This document shows positions 50,729 through 59,006 of a DNA stretch of 64,000 bases, in pieces. Within the stretch, counting starts at the first letter, position 1, and every line of letters starts with the position of its first letter. The position numbers and the translations under genes are program-made. The DNA lies in contig CAJCCO010000032.1 in assembly GCA_903960915.1 (NCBI GenBank), positions 52,463-116,462 of the forward strand, read 5' to 3'. Below the pieces are notes generated by a model that worked only from the letters and a program-made list of their open reading frames with translations, had not been told where the DNA came from and made no database searches. The stretch comes from an uncultured beta proteobacterium. Lineage in GTDB: Bacteria; Pseudomonadota; Gammaproteobacteria; Burkholderiales; Burkholderiaceae_C.

Positions 50729-52315
50729 ATGGCTGACGTCAAGAATATTTTGTTCATCATGTGTGACCAGCTGCGATGGGATTACCTGTCTTGCTATGGC
50801 CACCCAACCTTAAAAACGCCCAACATTGATGCCCTGGCCCAACGAGGAGTTCGTTTTAATCGGGCCCATGTGCAATCTACCTCTTGTGGTCCATCCAGAA
50901 TGTCCTATTACACGGGGCGCTATGTTCAAAGTCACCGCGCATTTGGAAATTTTGTGCCGTTGCCTTTGGATGAACGCACACTCGGTGACTATTTGCGTCC
51001 GATGGGAATGCGGGTCGCGGTCGACGGAAAGACCCATGCTGAAGCTGATATTGCGAGCATGAGACTGCGTGGGCTGGATCCCCAGTCGTTTTTGGGTGTG
51101 CTGTCGAGCGAGGCCGGGTTCGAGCCGTATGACCGCCATGATGGTGTTCTGGTGGATAGTGCACATGAGGATTTAGCGCGCAATTTGTACACCCGATACC
51201 TTAAGGATCAGGGCTACGGCGGCAACAATCCATGGCTTGCGTTTGCCAACTCGGGGGCCGATGCGCAGGGCCAGGTGTTATCAGGTTGGTCGTTGCGCCA
51301 CGCTCAAAGCCCGGCAAGAGTGCCAGAAATGCATTCGGAAACCGCTTACACGACACGCCGGGCTGTTGAGTTCATGAAAGAGCAGGGAGGTGCACCATGG
51401 TGTCTACATCTTTCATATATCAAACCGCATTGGCCTTACGTTGCCCCTAGTCCGTACAACAGCATTTACAGTGCCTCCGATGTAGTCGATGCAGTCAGGC
51501 ATCCCACTGAAAAAAATAACCCTCATCCGATTCTGGATTCTTACCACAGGCATGAGGCTTCCGTTAGTTTCTCCAACGATGAAATGCGGCGTACGGTCAT
51601 ACCGGTCTACATGGGTCTGATCAAACAAATTGATGATCAACTGGGCGAGCTGTTCGATTTCATGGAGACCCAAGGCCGCTGGGGAGACACCATGGTTGTT
51701 TTTTGCAGTGACCATGGCGACTACTTGGGGGATCATCATCTGGGTGAAAAAGAGCTGTTTCATGACACGGTCAGTAAGACGCCGATGATCATTTACGACC
51801 CCAGTGAGGCAGCTAATAAAACCCGTGGGACTGTCAATGACGAGCAGTTTGTGGAAGCCATTGATCTAGTGCCCACGTTTGTTGAGGCTGTCGGTGCCAA
51901 AGTGAATCCCGATCGACTCGAAGGGCTGTCGCTGCTGCCACTTTTACATGGCAAGACACCGACAAACTGGCGCGAATTTGTGATTAACGAATTTGACTAT
52001 TCGTTTAGAACAAATACCCGTATTGAGTTGAAGCGGCCGATCAAAGCCTGTTCCATGATCACGTTACGCGACAAAAAATGGAAGTTCGTTCAATGCGAGG
52101 GATTTCGTCCCCTGCTGTTCAACCTACTTGATGACCCCCATGAGTTCAATGACCTCGGGGCAAGCCCGCAGCACCAGGAAGTAATTTCTCATTACTCCCT
52201 CAAGACGTTGAGTTGGATGTTAAGCCGCAAGCGCTACACGACGGCCAACGATGTTTATGTGCGTGACTGGCTCAAGGATGACCGTTTCAGTGGAATGCAG
52301 ATAGGTGTGTGGTGA
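50729..52315 (+). CDS. sulfatase-superfamily hydrolase (sulfatase or phosphonate monoesterase)
   Basis: A 528-residue alkaline-phosphatase-superfamily enzyme. It starts KNILFIMCDQLRWDYLSCYG with the metal-binding Asp, followed by the C-x-P-S-R formylglycine motif STSCGPSRMSYYTGRY (Cys53) and GDTMVVFCSDHGDYLGDHHL with the metal-binding Asp-His. The CGPSR form is shared by sulfatases and phosphonate monoester hydrolases, so the ester type is open. There is no signal peptide, so it acts in the cytoplasm, implying uptake of the intact ester. No formylglycine-generating enzyme is in the window. It begins two bases after the PEPH gene and precedes tctC by 24 bases. Confidence 0.88.
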   Translation: MADVKNILFIMCDQLRWDYLSCYGHPTLKTPNIDALAQRGVRFNRAHVQSTSCGPSRMSYYTGRYVQSHRAFGNFVPLPLDERTLGDYLRPMGMRVAVDGKTHAEADIASMRLRGLDPQSFLGVLSSEAGFEPYDRHDGVLVDSAHEDLARNLYTRYLKDQGYGGNNPWLAFANSGADAQGQVLSGWSLRHAQSPARVPEMHSETAYTTRRAVEFMKEQGGAPWCLHLSYIKPHWPYVAPSPYNSIYSASDVVDAVRHPTEKNNPHPILDSYHRHEASVSFSNDEMRRTVIPVYMGLIKQIDDQLGELFDFMETQGRWGDTMVVFCSDHGDYLGDHHLGEKELFHDTVSKTPMIIYDPSEAANKTRGTVNDEQFVEAIDLVPTFVEAVGAKVNPDRLEGLSLLPLLHGKTPTNWREFVINEFDYSFRTNTRIELKRPIKACSMITLRDKKWKFVQCEGFRPLLFNLLDDPHEFNDLGASPQHQEVISHYSLKTLSWMLSRKRYTTANDVYVRDWLKDDRFSGMQIGVW

Positions 52316-52339
52316 GTTCAATAAATTTTAGGAGACTGT

Positions 52340-53296
52340 ATGAAATTCTCAATTGCCAAAATTCTGACCGGCACTCTGTTGGTCTTGTCTGCCTCCGTTA
52401 CATGGGCGGCTTACCCGGAAAAACCTATTGAAATCATTGTTCCCTGGCCGCCAGGCACCGAGACCGATGTAGGGACACGCGCACTAGCAGGGGCGATGTC
52501 CAAGCGTTTAAATGTGCCGATACAAATAATCAACAAACCGGGCGCTGGCGGCGTGATCGGCATCACCGACTTTGTCAAGGCACGTCCAGACGGCTACACC
52601 CTTTCCCAAGGTAATGTCGGCCCCATGGTGAGTCAGATCGTTGCTGGCAACACAAGCTATGCGGCGGCAGATTTTGAACCGATTGGCATTTTTAACACCC
52701 AGCCATATTTGTTGGTGGCCAAGGGCGACGCCCCTTACAAAAACATGAAAGAACTGGCAGCCTATGCCAAGAGCAGTGGCAAGGAGGTCGCAATTGGAAA
52801 CTTTGGACCCGCCACAGTGCCAACGTTGTCGATCAACCGAATGGCCATGGCCGATGGCTGGAAATTCAAAGGCGTTGTCTACCCTGCGACGAACTTCACA
52901 CAGATTCAATCGGGCGATGTGGATTTGATTGTGGTGGCTTACCCCGTGGTTGCTGCCCAGCTCAAAAGTGGACAAGCCAAAGCGTTGATTGCCTTGTCTC
53001 CCAAACGCATTTCCACCTTGCCGAATGTGCCCACAGTGCGCGAATCCGGTTTCAACTTTGATGTCTCAATTTGGAGCGGCCTGTTTGCACCCAAGGGCAT
53101 GCCCGCCGATATAAGCAAAAAGCTGTCCGATGTACTGAAGGACGCTTTGACAGATGCGGCGATCAAGGACTTCGAGGAGAAAACAGGTATTTTGCATGGC
53201 TTCATTGATGCAAAATCATCGCGGACACAGATGGATGCAGAGGCAGCGGGACTTCAGCCCGTTATGCAAAACCTCAATTTGATCAAGGCTAAATAA
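52340..53296 (+). CDS. tctC: tripartite tricarboxylate transporter substrate-binding protein (TctC/Bug)
   Basis: Periplasmic binding protein of 318 residues. Signal peptide MKFSIAKILTGTLLVLSASVTWA is followed by AYPEKPIEIIVPWPPGTETD, the canonical Bug start (YP.KPI..IVP...G...D). GAGGVIGITDFVKARPDGYT and LAALSPKRISTLPNVPTVRE-like ALIALSPKRISTLPNVPTVR are further family marks. Bug proteins bind carboxylates and related small acids; the sulfatase/PEPH context suggests an organic acid ester. It ends with TAATG overlap to tctB. Confidence 0.93.
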   Translation: MKFSIAKILTGTLLVLSASVTWAAYPEKPIEIIVPWPPGTETDVGTRALAGAMSKRLNVPIQIINKPGAGGVIGITDFVKARPDGYTLSQGNVGPMVSQIVAGNTSYAAADFEPIGIFNTQPYLLVAKGDAPYKNMKELAAYAKSSGKEVAIGNFGPATVPTLSINRMAMADGWKFKGVVYPATNFTQIQSGDVDLIVVAYPVVAAQLKSGQAKALIALSPKRISTLPNVPTVRESGFNFDVSIWSGLFAPKGMPADISKKLSDVLKDALTDAAIKDFEEKTGILHGFIDAKSSRTQMDAEAAGLQPVMQNLNLIKAK

Positions 53297-53769
53297 TGAC
53301 TCCCCGGCAAGCCGAGAGTTTGGTCTGCGGCCTGCTGGGTTTTACTGCTTTGGCCGTTGCGCTGGCCACCCCCCGCCTGATCGCGGGTCACAACCCAAGC
53401 CAGCCGTATTACTTGCAGTCGGCCTTTTTCCCCTGGCTTGCATTGACGCTGGTGGCCGTCTTCGGGTTGATCGGTGCGCTCCAGTCGCTTGCAGGTGTTG
53501 AACGAACCCAAACCGACGAGATCGATGCTGGCGAAAGCAGTATGGTGCTTGGTTTGTGGGGCATGTTGATTTTTGGTTTGAGCATTCTGGTGAGCTTGGC
53601 GCTGGGATATGCCGCTTCCATTTGGATCACTGCGGTGGCTTTTGGGTTGCTGGTGCGGATTCGACGTAAGACTTTGTTGGTGTTGGCTTGCCTGTTATCA
53701 ATCACGCTTTACGGAATTTTTGTCTATGGTTTTCGGGTGTGGTTTCCGACGGCCTGGATTTTGGAATAA
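53296..53769 (+). CDS. tctB: tripartite tricarboxylate transporter small membrane subunit TctB
   Basis: A 157-residue inner-membrane protein with four hydrophobic segments (ESLVCGLLGFTALAVALATP, FFPWLALTLVAVFGLIGALQ, LGLWGMLIFGLSILVSLALG and TLLVLACLLSITLYGIFVYG), the size and topology of TctB/DUF1468. It overlaps the tctC stop by one base and precedes tctA by three bases, so the three transporter genes are coupled. Confidence 0.9.
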   Translation: MTPRQAESLVCGLLGFTALAVALATPRLIAGHNPSQPYYLQSAFFPWLALTLVAVFGLIGALQSLAGVERTQTDEIDAGESSMVLGLWGMLIFGLSILVSLALGYAASIWITAVAFGLLVRIRRKTLLVLACLLSITLYGIFVYGFRVWFPTAWILE

Positions 53770-53772
53770 ACG

Positions 53773-55254
53773 ATGGACGAATTACTCGCTGTTCTGGGCG
53801 GCGTCTTCAGTTGGCCAGTGATGCTGGCTATTTTGATTGGCAGCGTGTTGGGGATCGTGGTGGGCGTTCTTCCCGGAATTGGTCCGGGTGTAGCTATTGC
53901 GGTTCTCTTGCCACTCACTTATGGGCTGAGCCCCTTGGCCGGTATCTCTGTTTTGTTGGGCATTTATTGCGGCGCTTTTTACGGCGGCGCCATCACTTCC
54001 ATTTTGATTCGTACACCGGGCGAGGCCTCGTCCATCATGACCATGTTTGACGGCTATCCCATGGCCAGGCAGGGCGAGGCAGGTCGCGCTTTGAGCATCG
54101 CCTTCATGTCTTCATTTGTGGGTGGAATGTTCAGCGCAGTATCCATAGCACTGGCCGCGCCGATTATTGCCCAATTCACGGGGCGCTTTGGTGCGCCGGA
54201 ATTCACGGCTACTGCGGCCTTGGCATTGATTTGCATTGCCAAGGCTTATAAAGGTCAGTTTGCCGTTTCCATGATGTCACTTGGGGTGGGACTTTTCATG
54301 GGAACTATCGGCATCGATCAAACCTCGAGCGAAAACCGCTTTACTTTTGGGCGTCCTGAATTGCTCACGGGAATACCCCTGGTTCCCGTCATCATTGGCT
54401 TGTTCGGCATTGCCCAGGGTGTGATCCTGCTGGCCACTAAGCCCAAGGATAAAAAGTTGGAAGTCCCGAACGCGGGACTCAGTTTGAAAGGTTTTTTCGA
54501 GCCCTTCAAGTACAAAAAAACATTGAGTAAATCGGTGTTGCTGGGGACGGCCATTGGCGTGCTGCCAGCGGTGGGTGCCGCTTTGTCGACTTCGCTTGCC
54601 TATTTTGAAGCGCGACGGACATCAGCTAACCCAGACTCTTTTGGCAAAGGGAATCCTGAAGGTATCGTTGCAGCAGAGGCCGCTAACAACTCCAACAGCG
54701 GGGGGGCCATGGGTACCGTGCTCACGTTGGGTATTCCTGGTGATGCGGTGACCGCCATCATCATGGGTGTTTTTATTGTGCATGGGGTTTATCCAGGTCC
54801 CCAGTTGTTTGTGGAGAAGCCCGAGCTGGCCTATGGCATCTTCGGTTCACTGGTTGTGATCAATATCGTGATTTTTGCTATTTTGCTTTTTACAACCCAA
54901 TATATCGTCAAACTTGTCCGGGTTGAAGAGCGGGTATTGGGTCTGATCATCTTGTCCCTGTGCTTCATTGGCGCCTATTCATCAGCAACGTCTTATTACG
55001 GTGTTCTCATAGCGCTCATCTTTGGGGTCATAGGCTGGGGCTGTGCGTTTTTGCAAATACCGGTTATCCCTATGGCTTTAGGTTTGGTGATGGGTGATTT
55101 TTTTGAATCATCATTACGTCAGACCCTAAACATCAGTAGCGGCTCTTGGATGATATTTTGGAATCGACCCATTGCAGGTGCTATTGTTCTTATGACACTC
55201 TTGACGCTGCTGTGGCCCTACTTGGTGAAATTCAAAAAGTTCGCGATGCGGTAA
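53773..55254 (+). CDS. tctA: tripartite tricarboxylate transporter large membrane subunit TctA
   Basis: A 493-residue membrane protein with about twelve hydrophobic segments. The TctA signatures GVLPGIGPGVAIAVLLPLTY, GAFYGGAITSILIRTPGEAS and the repeated half GTAIGVLPAVGAALSTSLAY, with NNSNSGGAMGTVLTLGIPGD, are clear. It completes the TctCBA uptake system and is the last gene of this operon. The 98-base gap to the converging cupin gene contains GGTCCGTAGGACC, a short hairpin without a T-run. Confidence 0.94.
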   Translation: MDELLAVLGGVFSWPVMLAILIGSVLGIVVGVLPGIGPGVAIAVLLPLTYGLSPLAGISVLLGIYCGAFYGGAITSILIRTPGEASSIMTMFDGYPMARQGEAGRALSIAFMSSFVGGMFSAVSIALAAPIIAQFTGRFGAPEFTATAALALICIAKAYKGQFAVSMMSLGVGLFMGTIGIDQTSSENRFTFGRPELLTGIPLVPVIIGLFGIAQGVILLATKPKDKKLEVPNAGLSLKGFFEPFKYKKTLSKSVLLGTAIGVLPAVGAALSTSLAYFEARRTSANPDSFGKGNPEGIVAAEAANNSNSGGAMGTVLTLGIPGDAVTAIIMGVFIVHGVYPGPQLFVEKPELAYGIFGSLVVINIVIFAILLFTTQYIVKLVRVEERVLGLIILSLCFIGAYSSATSYYGVLIALIFGVIGWGCAFLQIPVIPMALGLVMGDFFESSLRQTLNISSGSWMIFWNRPIAGAIVLMTLLTLLWPYLVKFKKFAMR

Positions 55255-55352
55255 ATTGCTCGGTCATAAGACGAGAGGAGCCAGTGCCCGGTCCGTAGGA
55301 CCTGCTCCCAATACCAGTAGCAATCTAAATTATAGAAGTCGAACCAAGAAGG

Positions 55353-55688
55353 TCAGCCGCCATATTCAGGTCGCTTGGGTGTGAACACGTCGAGGTTCAG
55401 CACCTCTTGGTCGCCCACTACTTCTCCCCAGTGCATGGTATCGGGCGGTACCACCAGCAAGCCACCGGCAGAGAGCAGGACTGTATCGCTACCGATATGG
55501 AAACGTATCTGGCCGGCCAGGATGTAGACGATCTGTTCGTTGGGGTGCTTATGCGGTTTGGGTTCATGGCCCGGCGCCAGTCGATGCAACGCAAGTGTTG
55601 CCCCATTGCCGGCAAATGACTTGCGGTCAACACCCGGACGCACTGGCGTCCATGGAATTGCGTTCCAATCAACATGGTGAATACTCAT
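55353..55688 (-). CDS. cupin-domain protein
   Basis: A 111-residue single-domain cupin. The metal-binding motifs are visible: HKHPNEQIVYILAGQIRFHI (motif 1, with two His and a Glu-like Gln environment) and VVPPDTMHWGEVVGDQEVLN (motif 2, His). Small cupins of this kind act as isomerases, lyases or dioxygenases. It is the last gene of the leftward hyu/liv operon, 18 bases after livH, so it may act on a product of that pathway. No precise function can be given. Confidence 0.85.
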   Translation of the reverse strand: MSIHHVDWNAIPWTPVRPGVDRKSFAGNGATLALHRLAPGHEPKPHKHPNEQIVYILAGQIRFHIGSDTVLLSAGGLLVVPPDTMHWGEVVGDQEVLNLDVFTPKRPEYGG

Positions 55689-55706
55689 TTTTGTCTTCCT
55701 TGTTGC

Positions 55707-56594
55707 CTATTTATCATTGCCGGCTTTACCAAACAATCCTGTCGGTCGTATCGTGATGAAAACGAGCAATATCGATAAGGCTGCAATGTTTTTGAATCCC
55801 GATCCGAGTGTCACGATGGCGAGAGCCTGCGCCACGCCCAGGAGTATCCCGCCCACAAAGGCGCCACCCGGATTACCAAAACCGCCAACGATTGCGGCGA
55901 TGAATCCACTGATGGCGAAGGACACCCCGATATTGAACGCTGTGAATTGCGTCGGCGTGATCAATACGCCGGCAATCGCACCGAGTCCTGCGGATAAAGC
56001 GAAGGCGTAGGCCAACATGCGTGAAACGGGAATCCCCTGAAGGGCCGCAGCATCCCGGTTGATAGAGCACGCACGCATGGCGCGGCCCACGCGGGTCCGG
56101 GCGAAAAACAGCGCCAACAGTCCTACCAGCATCATGGACGTGACGGCAATGACCATCAACTGATAGCTGACGGCCACCTTGCCAAGCATCAGGGGTGGCA
56201 GATCGATGAAATTGGGCAGTGTCTTGGGCTGGTCACCCGCCACCAACAGGGTCGCTCGCTCCAGCACGATTTGTACGGCCAGTGTTGCCAGAATCATGAC
56301 AAACGGTGTTGCATTACGGTGCCACAACGGCCGTACGACGAAGCGCTCGACCAACACCCCTAGGCCAGCGACCAATGCTATGGCGATGAGGGCCGAAACA
56401 AAAAGAGGCAGTCCTGCACGCGTTAACAGCACATGAGTCACCATTCCACCGAGCATGACAAACGCGCCCTGCGCAAAGTTTACGATGCCGCTGGCGTTGT
56501 AGATGACACAGTAACCAATGCCGATCAGGCCAAAAACACAACCGATACCGATGCCTGAAACGAGAGTTTGGGCTAAGAAGACCGGATCAAACAT
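55707..56594 (-). CDS. livH: branched-chain-type ABC transporter permease LivH
   Basis: A 295-residue inner-membrane permease with about eight hydrophobic segments. Family marks are YCVIYNASGIVNFAQGAFVM near the N-terminus and RAMRACSINRDAAALQGIPV (EAA-like loop) followed by GFGNPGGAFVGGILLGVAQA. It is one of the two membrane subunits of a LivKHMGF system. The ATG at 56594 overlaps the end of livG by eight bases. Confidence 0.92.
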   Translation of the reverse strand: MFDPVFLAQTLVSGIGIGCVFGLIGIGYCVIYNASGIVNFAQGAFVMLGGMVTHVLLTRAGLPLFVSALIAIALVAGLGVLVERFVVRPLWHRNATPFVMILATLAVQIVLERATLLVAGDQPKTLPNFIDLPPLMLGKVAVSYQLMVIAVTSMMLVGLLALFFARTRVGRAMRACSINRDAAALQGIPVSRMLAYAFALSAGLGAIAGVLITPTQFTAFNIGVSFAISGFIAAIVGGFGNPGGAFVGGILLGVAQALAIVTLGSGFKNIAALSILLVFITIRPTGLFGKAGNDK

Positions 56595-57354
56595 AATCCA
56601 CCCCACCAAGATAGGCATCAAGAACATCCGGATCCTTTTGCACTTCTGAAGGAGTCCCCTCGGCGATCTTTTTTCCGAAATCGATCACGATGACCTTACT
56701 GGCGATCTTCATGACCAGGCTCATGTCGTGTTCGATGATGAGGACTGTGATCTGGCGCTTGACGATCTCGCCTATGACCTTGGCCAGATGGTCCGTTTCT
56801 TCGCGGTTAAGCCCTGCGGCTGGCTCATCAAGCAGCAGCAACTTTGGCCGGGTGGCCAGTGCCCGGGCGACTTCGAGCAGGCGTTGTTGGCCATAGGTCA
56901 ACTCTGTGGCCAAGACATCTGCGCGGCCACCAAGGCCCACAAACTCCAACAAGTTGTGGGCATCGGCGTCCACGGCCGCAGCCTGTGCGCGTGCGCTGCG
57001 CCCGCGAAGCAACGCCGACCAGACACCGCCAGTGCTTTGCAGGTGCGCACCAACACGTACATTGCCTAGAGCGGTGAGTTCCGGGAACAACTGCACCAAC
57101 TGAAAGGTACGTACCAGTCCTCGCGCTGCGACCACGGCCACAGGCAGGTTGGTGATGGGTTGGCCCTCGAACAGCACCGTACCGCTTGTGGGCGGGAGGA
57201 ACCCAGAAATCAGATTGAACAGTGTTGTCTTGCCCGCCCCGTTTGGCCCAATGATGGCGCTGATCTCGCCCTCTTCGATGGCGAAACTGACATCATTGAC
57301 TGCAGTGAGGCCACCGAACTTCTTGGTGACATTGTCCAGCTGGAGTATCTTCAT
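56587..57354 (-). CDS. livG: branched-chain-type ABC transporter ATPase LivG
   Basis: A 255-residue ATPase. Walker A IIGPNGAGKTTLFNLISGF, the signature LTYGQQRLLEVARALATRPK and Walker B LLLLDEPAAGLNREETDHL, together with the C-terminal LGGVDYV tail, fit the LivG group. It overlaps livM by four bases upstream and livH by eight bases downstream. Confidence 0.94.
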   Translation of the reverse strand: MKILQLDNVTKKFGGLTAVNDVSFAIEEGEISAIIGPNGAGKTTLFNLISGFLPPTSGTVLFEGQPITNLPVAVVAARGLVRTFQLVQLFPELTALGNVRVGAHLQSTGGVWSALLRGRSARAQAAAVDADAHNLLEFVGLGGRADVLATELTYGQQRLLEVARALATRPKLLLLDEPAAGLNREETDHLAKVIGEIVKRQITVLIIEHDMSLVMKIASKVIVIDFGKKIAEGTPSEVQKDPDVLDAYLGGVDYV

Positions 57355-58319
57355 TTGCCGGCCTTCGGAAGTAGCCGTGCCAGCGATGCCGCCCCTTTGG
57401 GTGCAAAGATCAGAATGACGATTAGAGCCGCACCATAAGCAAGGTCCTGGTAGTCCTTGAAGGCACGAAAGGTTTCGGGCAGGAGGCTGATAATGAGCGC
57501 GCCAAAAACTGGCCCCGCGATGGAGCCAATGCCGCCAACGTACAACATCATGAAGCCGGCAATCACCATGTGCAGCCCGAATACCTCGGGACTTACAAAG
57601 CCGACGAAGTGCACCAGCAGCGACCCTGCGACCGCGGCGTACACCGCTGCAATCAGAAAAGCGGCCAACTTATAGTGCGACACGTCGATACCCAATGCCT
57701 TGGCTGCATCCTCGCTGCCCGCGATGGCGGTCAGAGCCATTCCAAAGCGTGATTCTTTCAAGCGGTAAGCTGCTATCAGCGCCACGCCTAAAACGGCGAT
57801 CAGGAACAGCAGTTGATGGCGCGGGTCATCGAGTACCCATTGGCCAATGCCAAGGGGCGGTATGCCTGATATACCCATGTACCCCTGGGTGATTGACTGC
57901 CATTCGACAGCAATCTCATACACGATCATTCCCAGTGCAAGGGTGGCCATGGCCAGGTAGTGGCCCCGTAGGCGCAGCGCCGGATATCCGACCAGCAGCG
58001 CGACGAGCAGAGCGCCGCCCACGCCTAAAGGCAGGGCCGCAATGGGCTGCCAGCCGTAGGTCGAGGTCAGCACTGCGGAGGTGTAACCGCTCAGGGCTGC
58101 AAATGCGTTCTGTCCAAAGGACACTTGGCCGGCATAGCCCATGAAAAAATTTAGGCCAGTGACAAAGATGGCATAGATGGCCGCAAAGCCCAACACCGTA
58201 ATCAGGTATCCGCCGGCGAAGTACGCATAGCCGAACAAGGCCAAGGCTAGGCTCATCAGAATGTAGCGAAGCGGGGATTTGGATTCAGTTGGTTGCAAGA
58301 TAGTACCTCGCAAGGTCAT
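57351..58319 (-). CDS. livM: branched-chain-type ABC transporter permease LivM
   Basis: A 322-residue permease with about ten hydrophobic segments. LNFFMGYAGQVSFGQNAFAA and the loop GLKE-like RLKESRFGMALTAIAGSEDA mark the LivM group, with GGIGSIAGPVFGALIISLLP near the C-terminus. The ATG at 58319 overlaps the end of livF by 35 bases; in-frame TTG at 58298 or ATG at 58256 are alternatives. It ends overlapping livG by four bases. Confidence 0.92.
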   Translation of the reverse strand: MTLRGTILQPTESKSPLRYILMSLALALFGYAYFAGGYLITVLGFAAIYAIFVTGLNFFMGYAGQVSFGQNAFAALSGYTSAVLTSTYGWQPIAALPLGVGGALLVALLVGYPALRLRGHYLAMATLALGMIVYEIAVEWQSITQGYMGISGIPPLGIGQWVLDDPRHQLLFLIAVLGVALIAAYRLKESRFGMALTAIAGSEDAAKALGIDVSHYKLAAFLIAAVYAAVAGSLLVHFVGFVSPEVFGLHMVIAGFMMLYVGGIGSIAGPVFGALIISLLPETFRAFKDYQDLAYGAALIVILIFAPKGAASLARLLPKAGK

Positions 58320-59004
58320 GAGGAGATCGGATTTGATCGGGAGTCACTTCACTGACCACCCGTCCGACGGCGAGAAGGTAGGCGCGTGTTGCCAATTGAA
58401 GCGCCAGTGGCGCTTTTTGCTCCACCAGCAAAACGCTTAAGCCGGACTTGTTCAGTTCACCTAAGGTGACAAAAATTTCCTCTGCGAGTCGGGGTGCCAG
58501 ACCCAACGATGGCTCGTCCAGCAAAAGTACCTTGGGTGCCGCCATCAGGCCACGGCCAATAGCGAGCATTTGTTGCTCGCCACCGGACAGGGAGCCGCCC
58601 AATTGCTTCTGGCGGTCCTTCAGGCGAGGAAACAAATCGAACACCTGCTCCATGCGCGCCCGCACCTGAGCCTTATCACGCTCCAAATAGGCGCCTAGAT
58701 CGAGGTTTTCAAACACGGTCATTGGGCCAAAAATTCCCCGCCCTTCCGGTACCAGCACCACCCCACGCATCGTGCAGCCGCGCGGATCGGTATCGGGTAG
58801 CAATGAACCACCAAAGTGGACGGTTCCGGCCCCTTGCACCAGACCAACAATGCGTCGCAGCAAGGTCGATTTGCCAGCCCCATTAGGACCCAGCACCGCG
58901 ACCAATTCCCCAGCGTTCACATGAAGATCGGTCGCATGCAGGGCCTCGACCGGACCGTAGCGGGCAGTTAGCCCGCTGGTCTGAAGGTTCAGCTGCGGGT
59001 GCAT
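58285..59004 (-). CDS. livF: branched-chain-type ABC transporter ATPase LivF
   Basis: A 239-residue ATPase. Walker A VLGPNGAGKSTLLRRIVGL, signature GSLSGGEQQMLAIGRGLMAA and Walker B VLLLDEPSLGLAPRLAEEIF are typical of LivF. The ATG is two bases after the livK stop. It is the second ATPase of the same transporter. Confidence 0.94.
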   Translation of the reverse strand: MHPQLNLQTSGLTARYGPVEALHATDLHVNAGELVAVLGPNGAGKSTLLRRIVGLVQGAGTVHFGGSLLPDTDPRGCTMRGVVLVPEGRGIFGPMTVFENLDLGAYLERDKAQVRARMEQVFDLFPRLKDRQKQLGGSLSGGEQQMLAIGRGLMAAPKVLLLDEPSLGLAPRLAEEIFVTLGELNKSGLSVLLVEQKAPLALQLATRAYLLAVGRVVSEVTPDQIRSPHDLARYYLATN

Positions 59005-59006
59005 AG

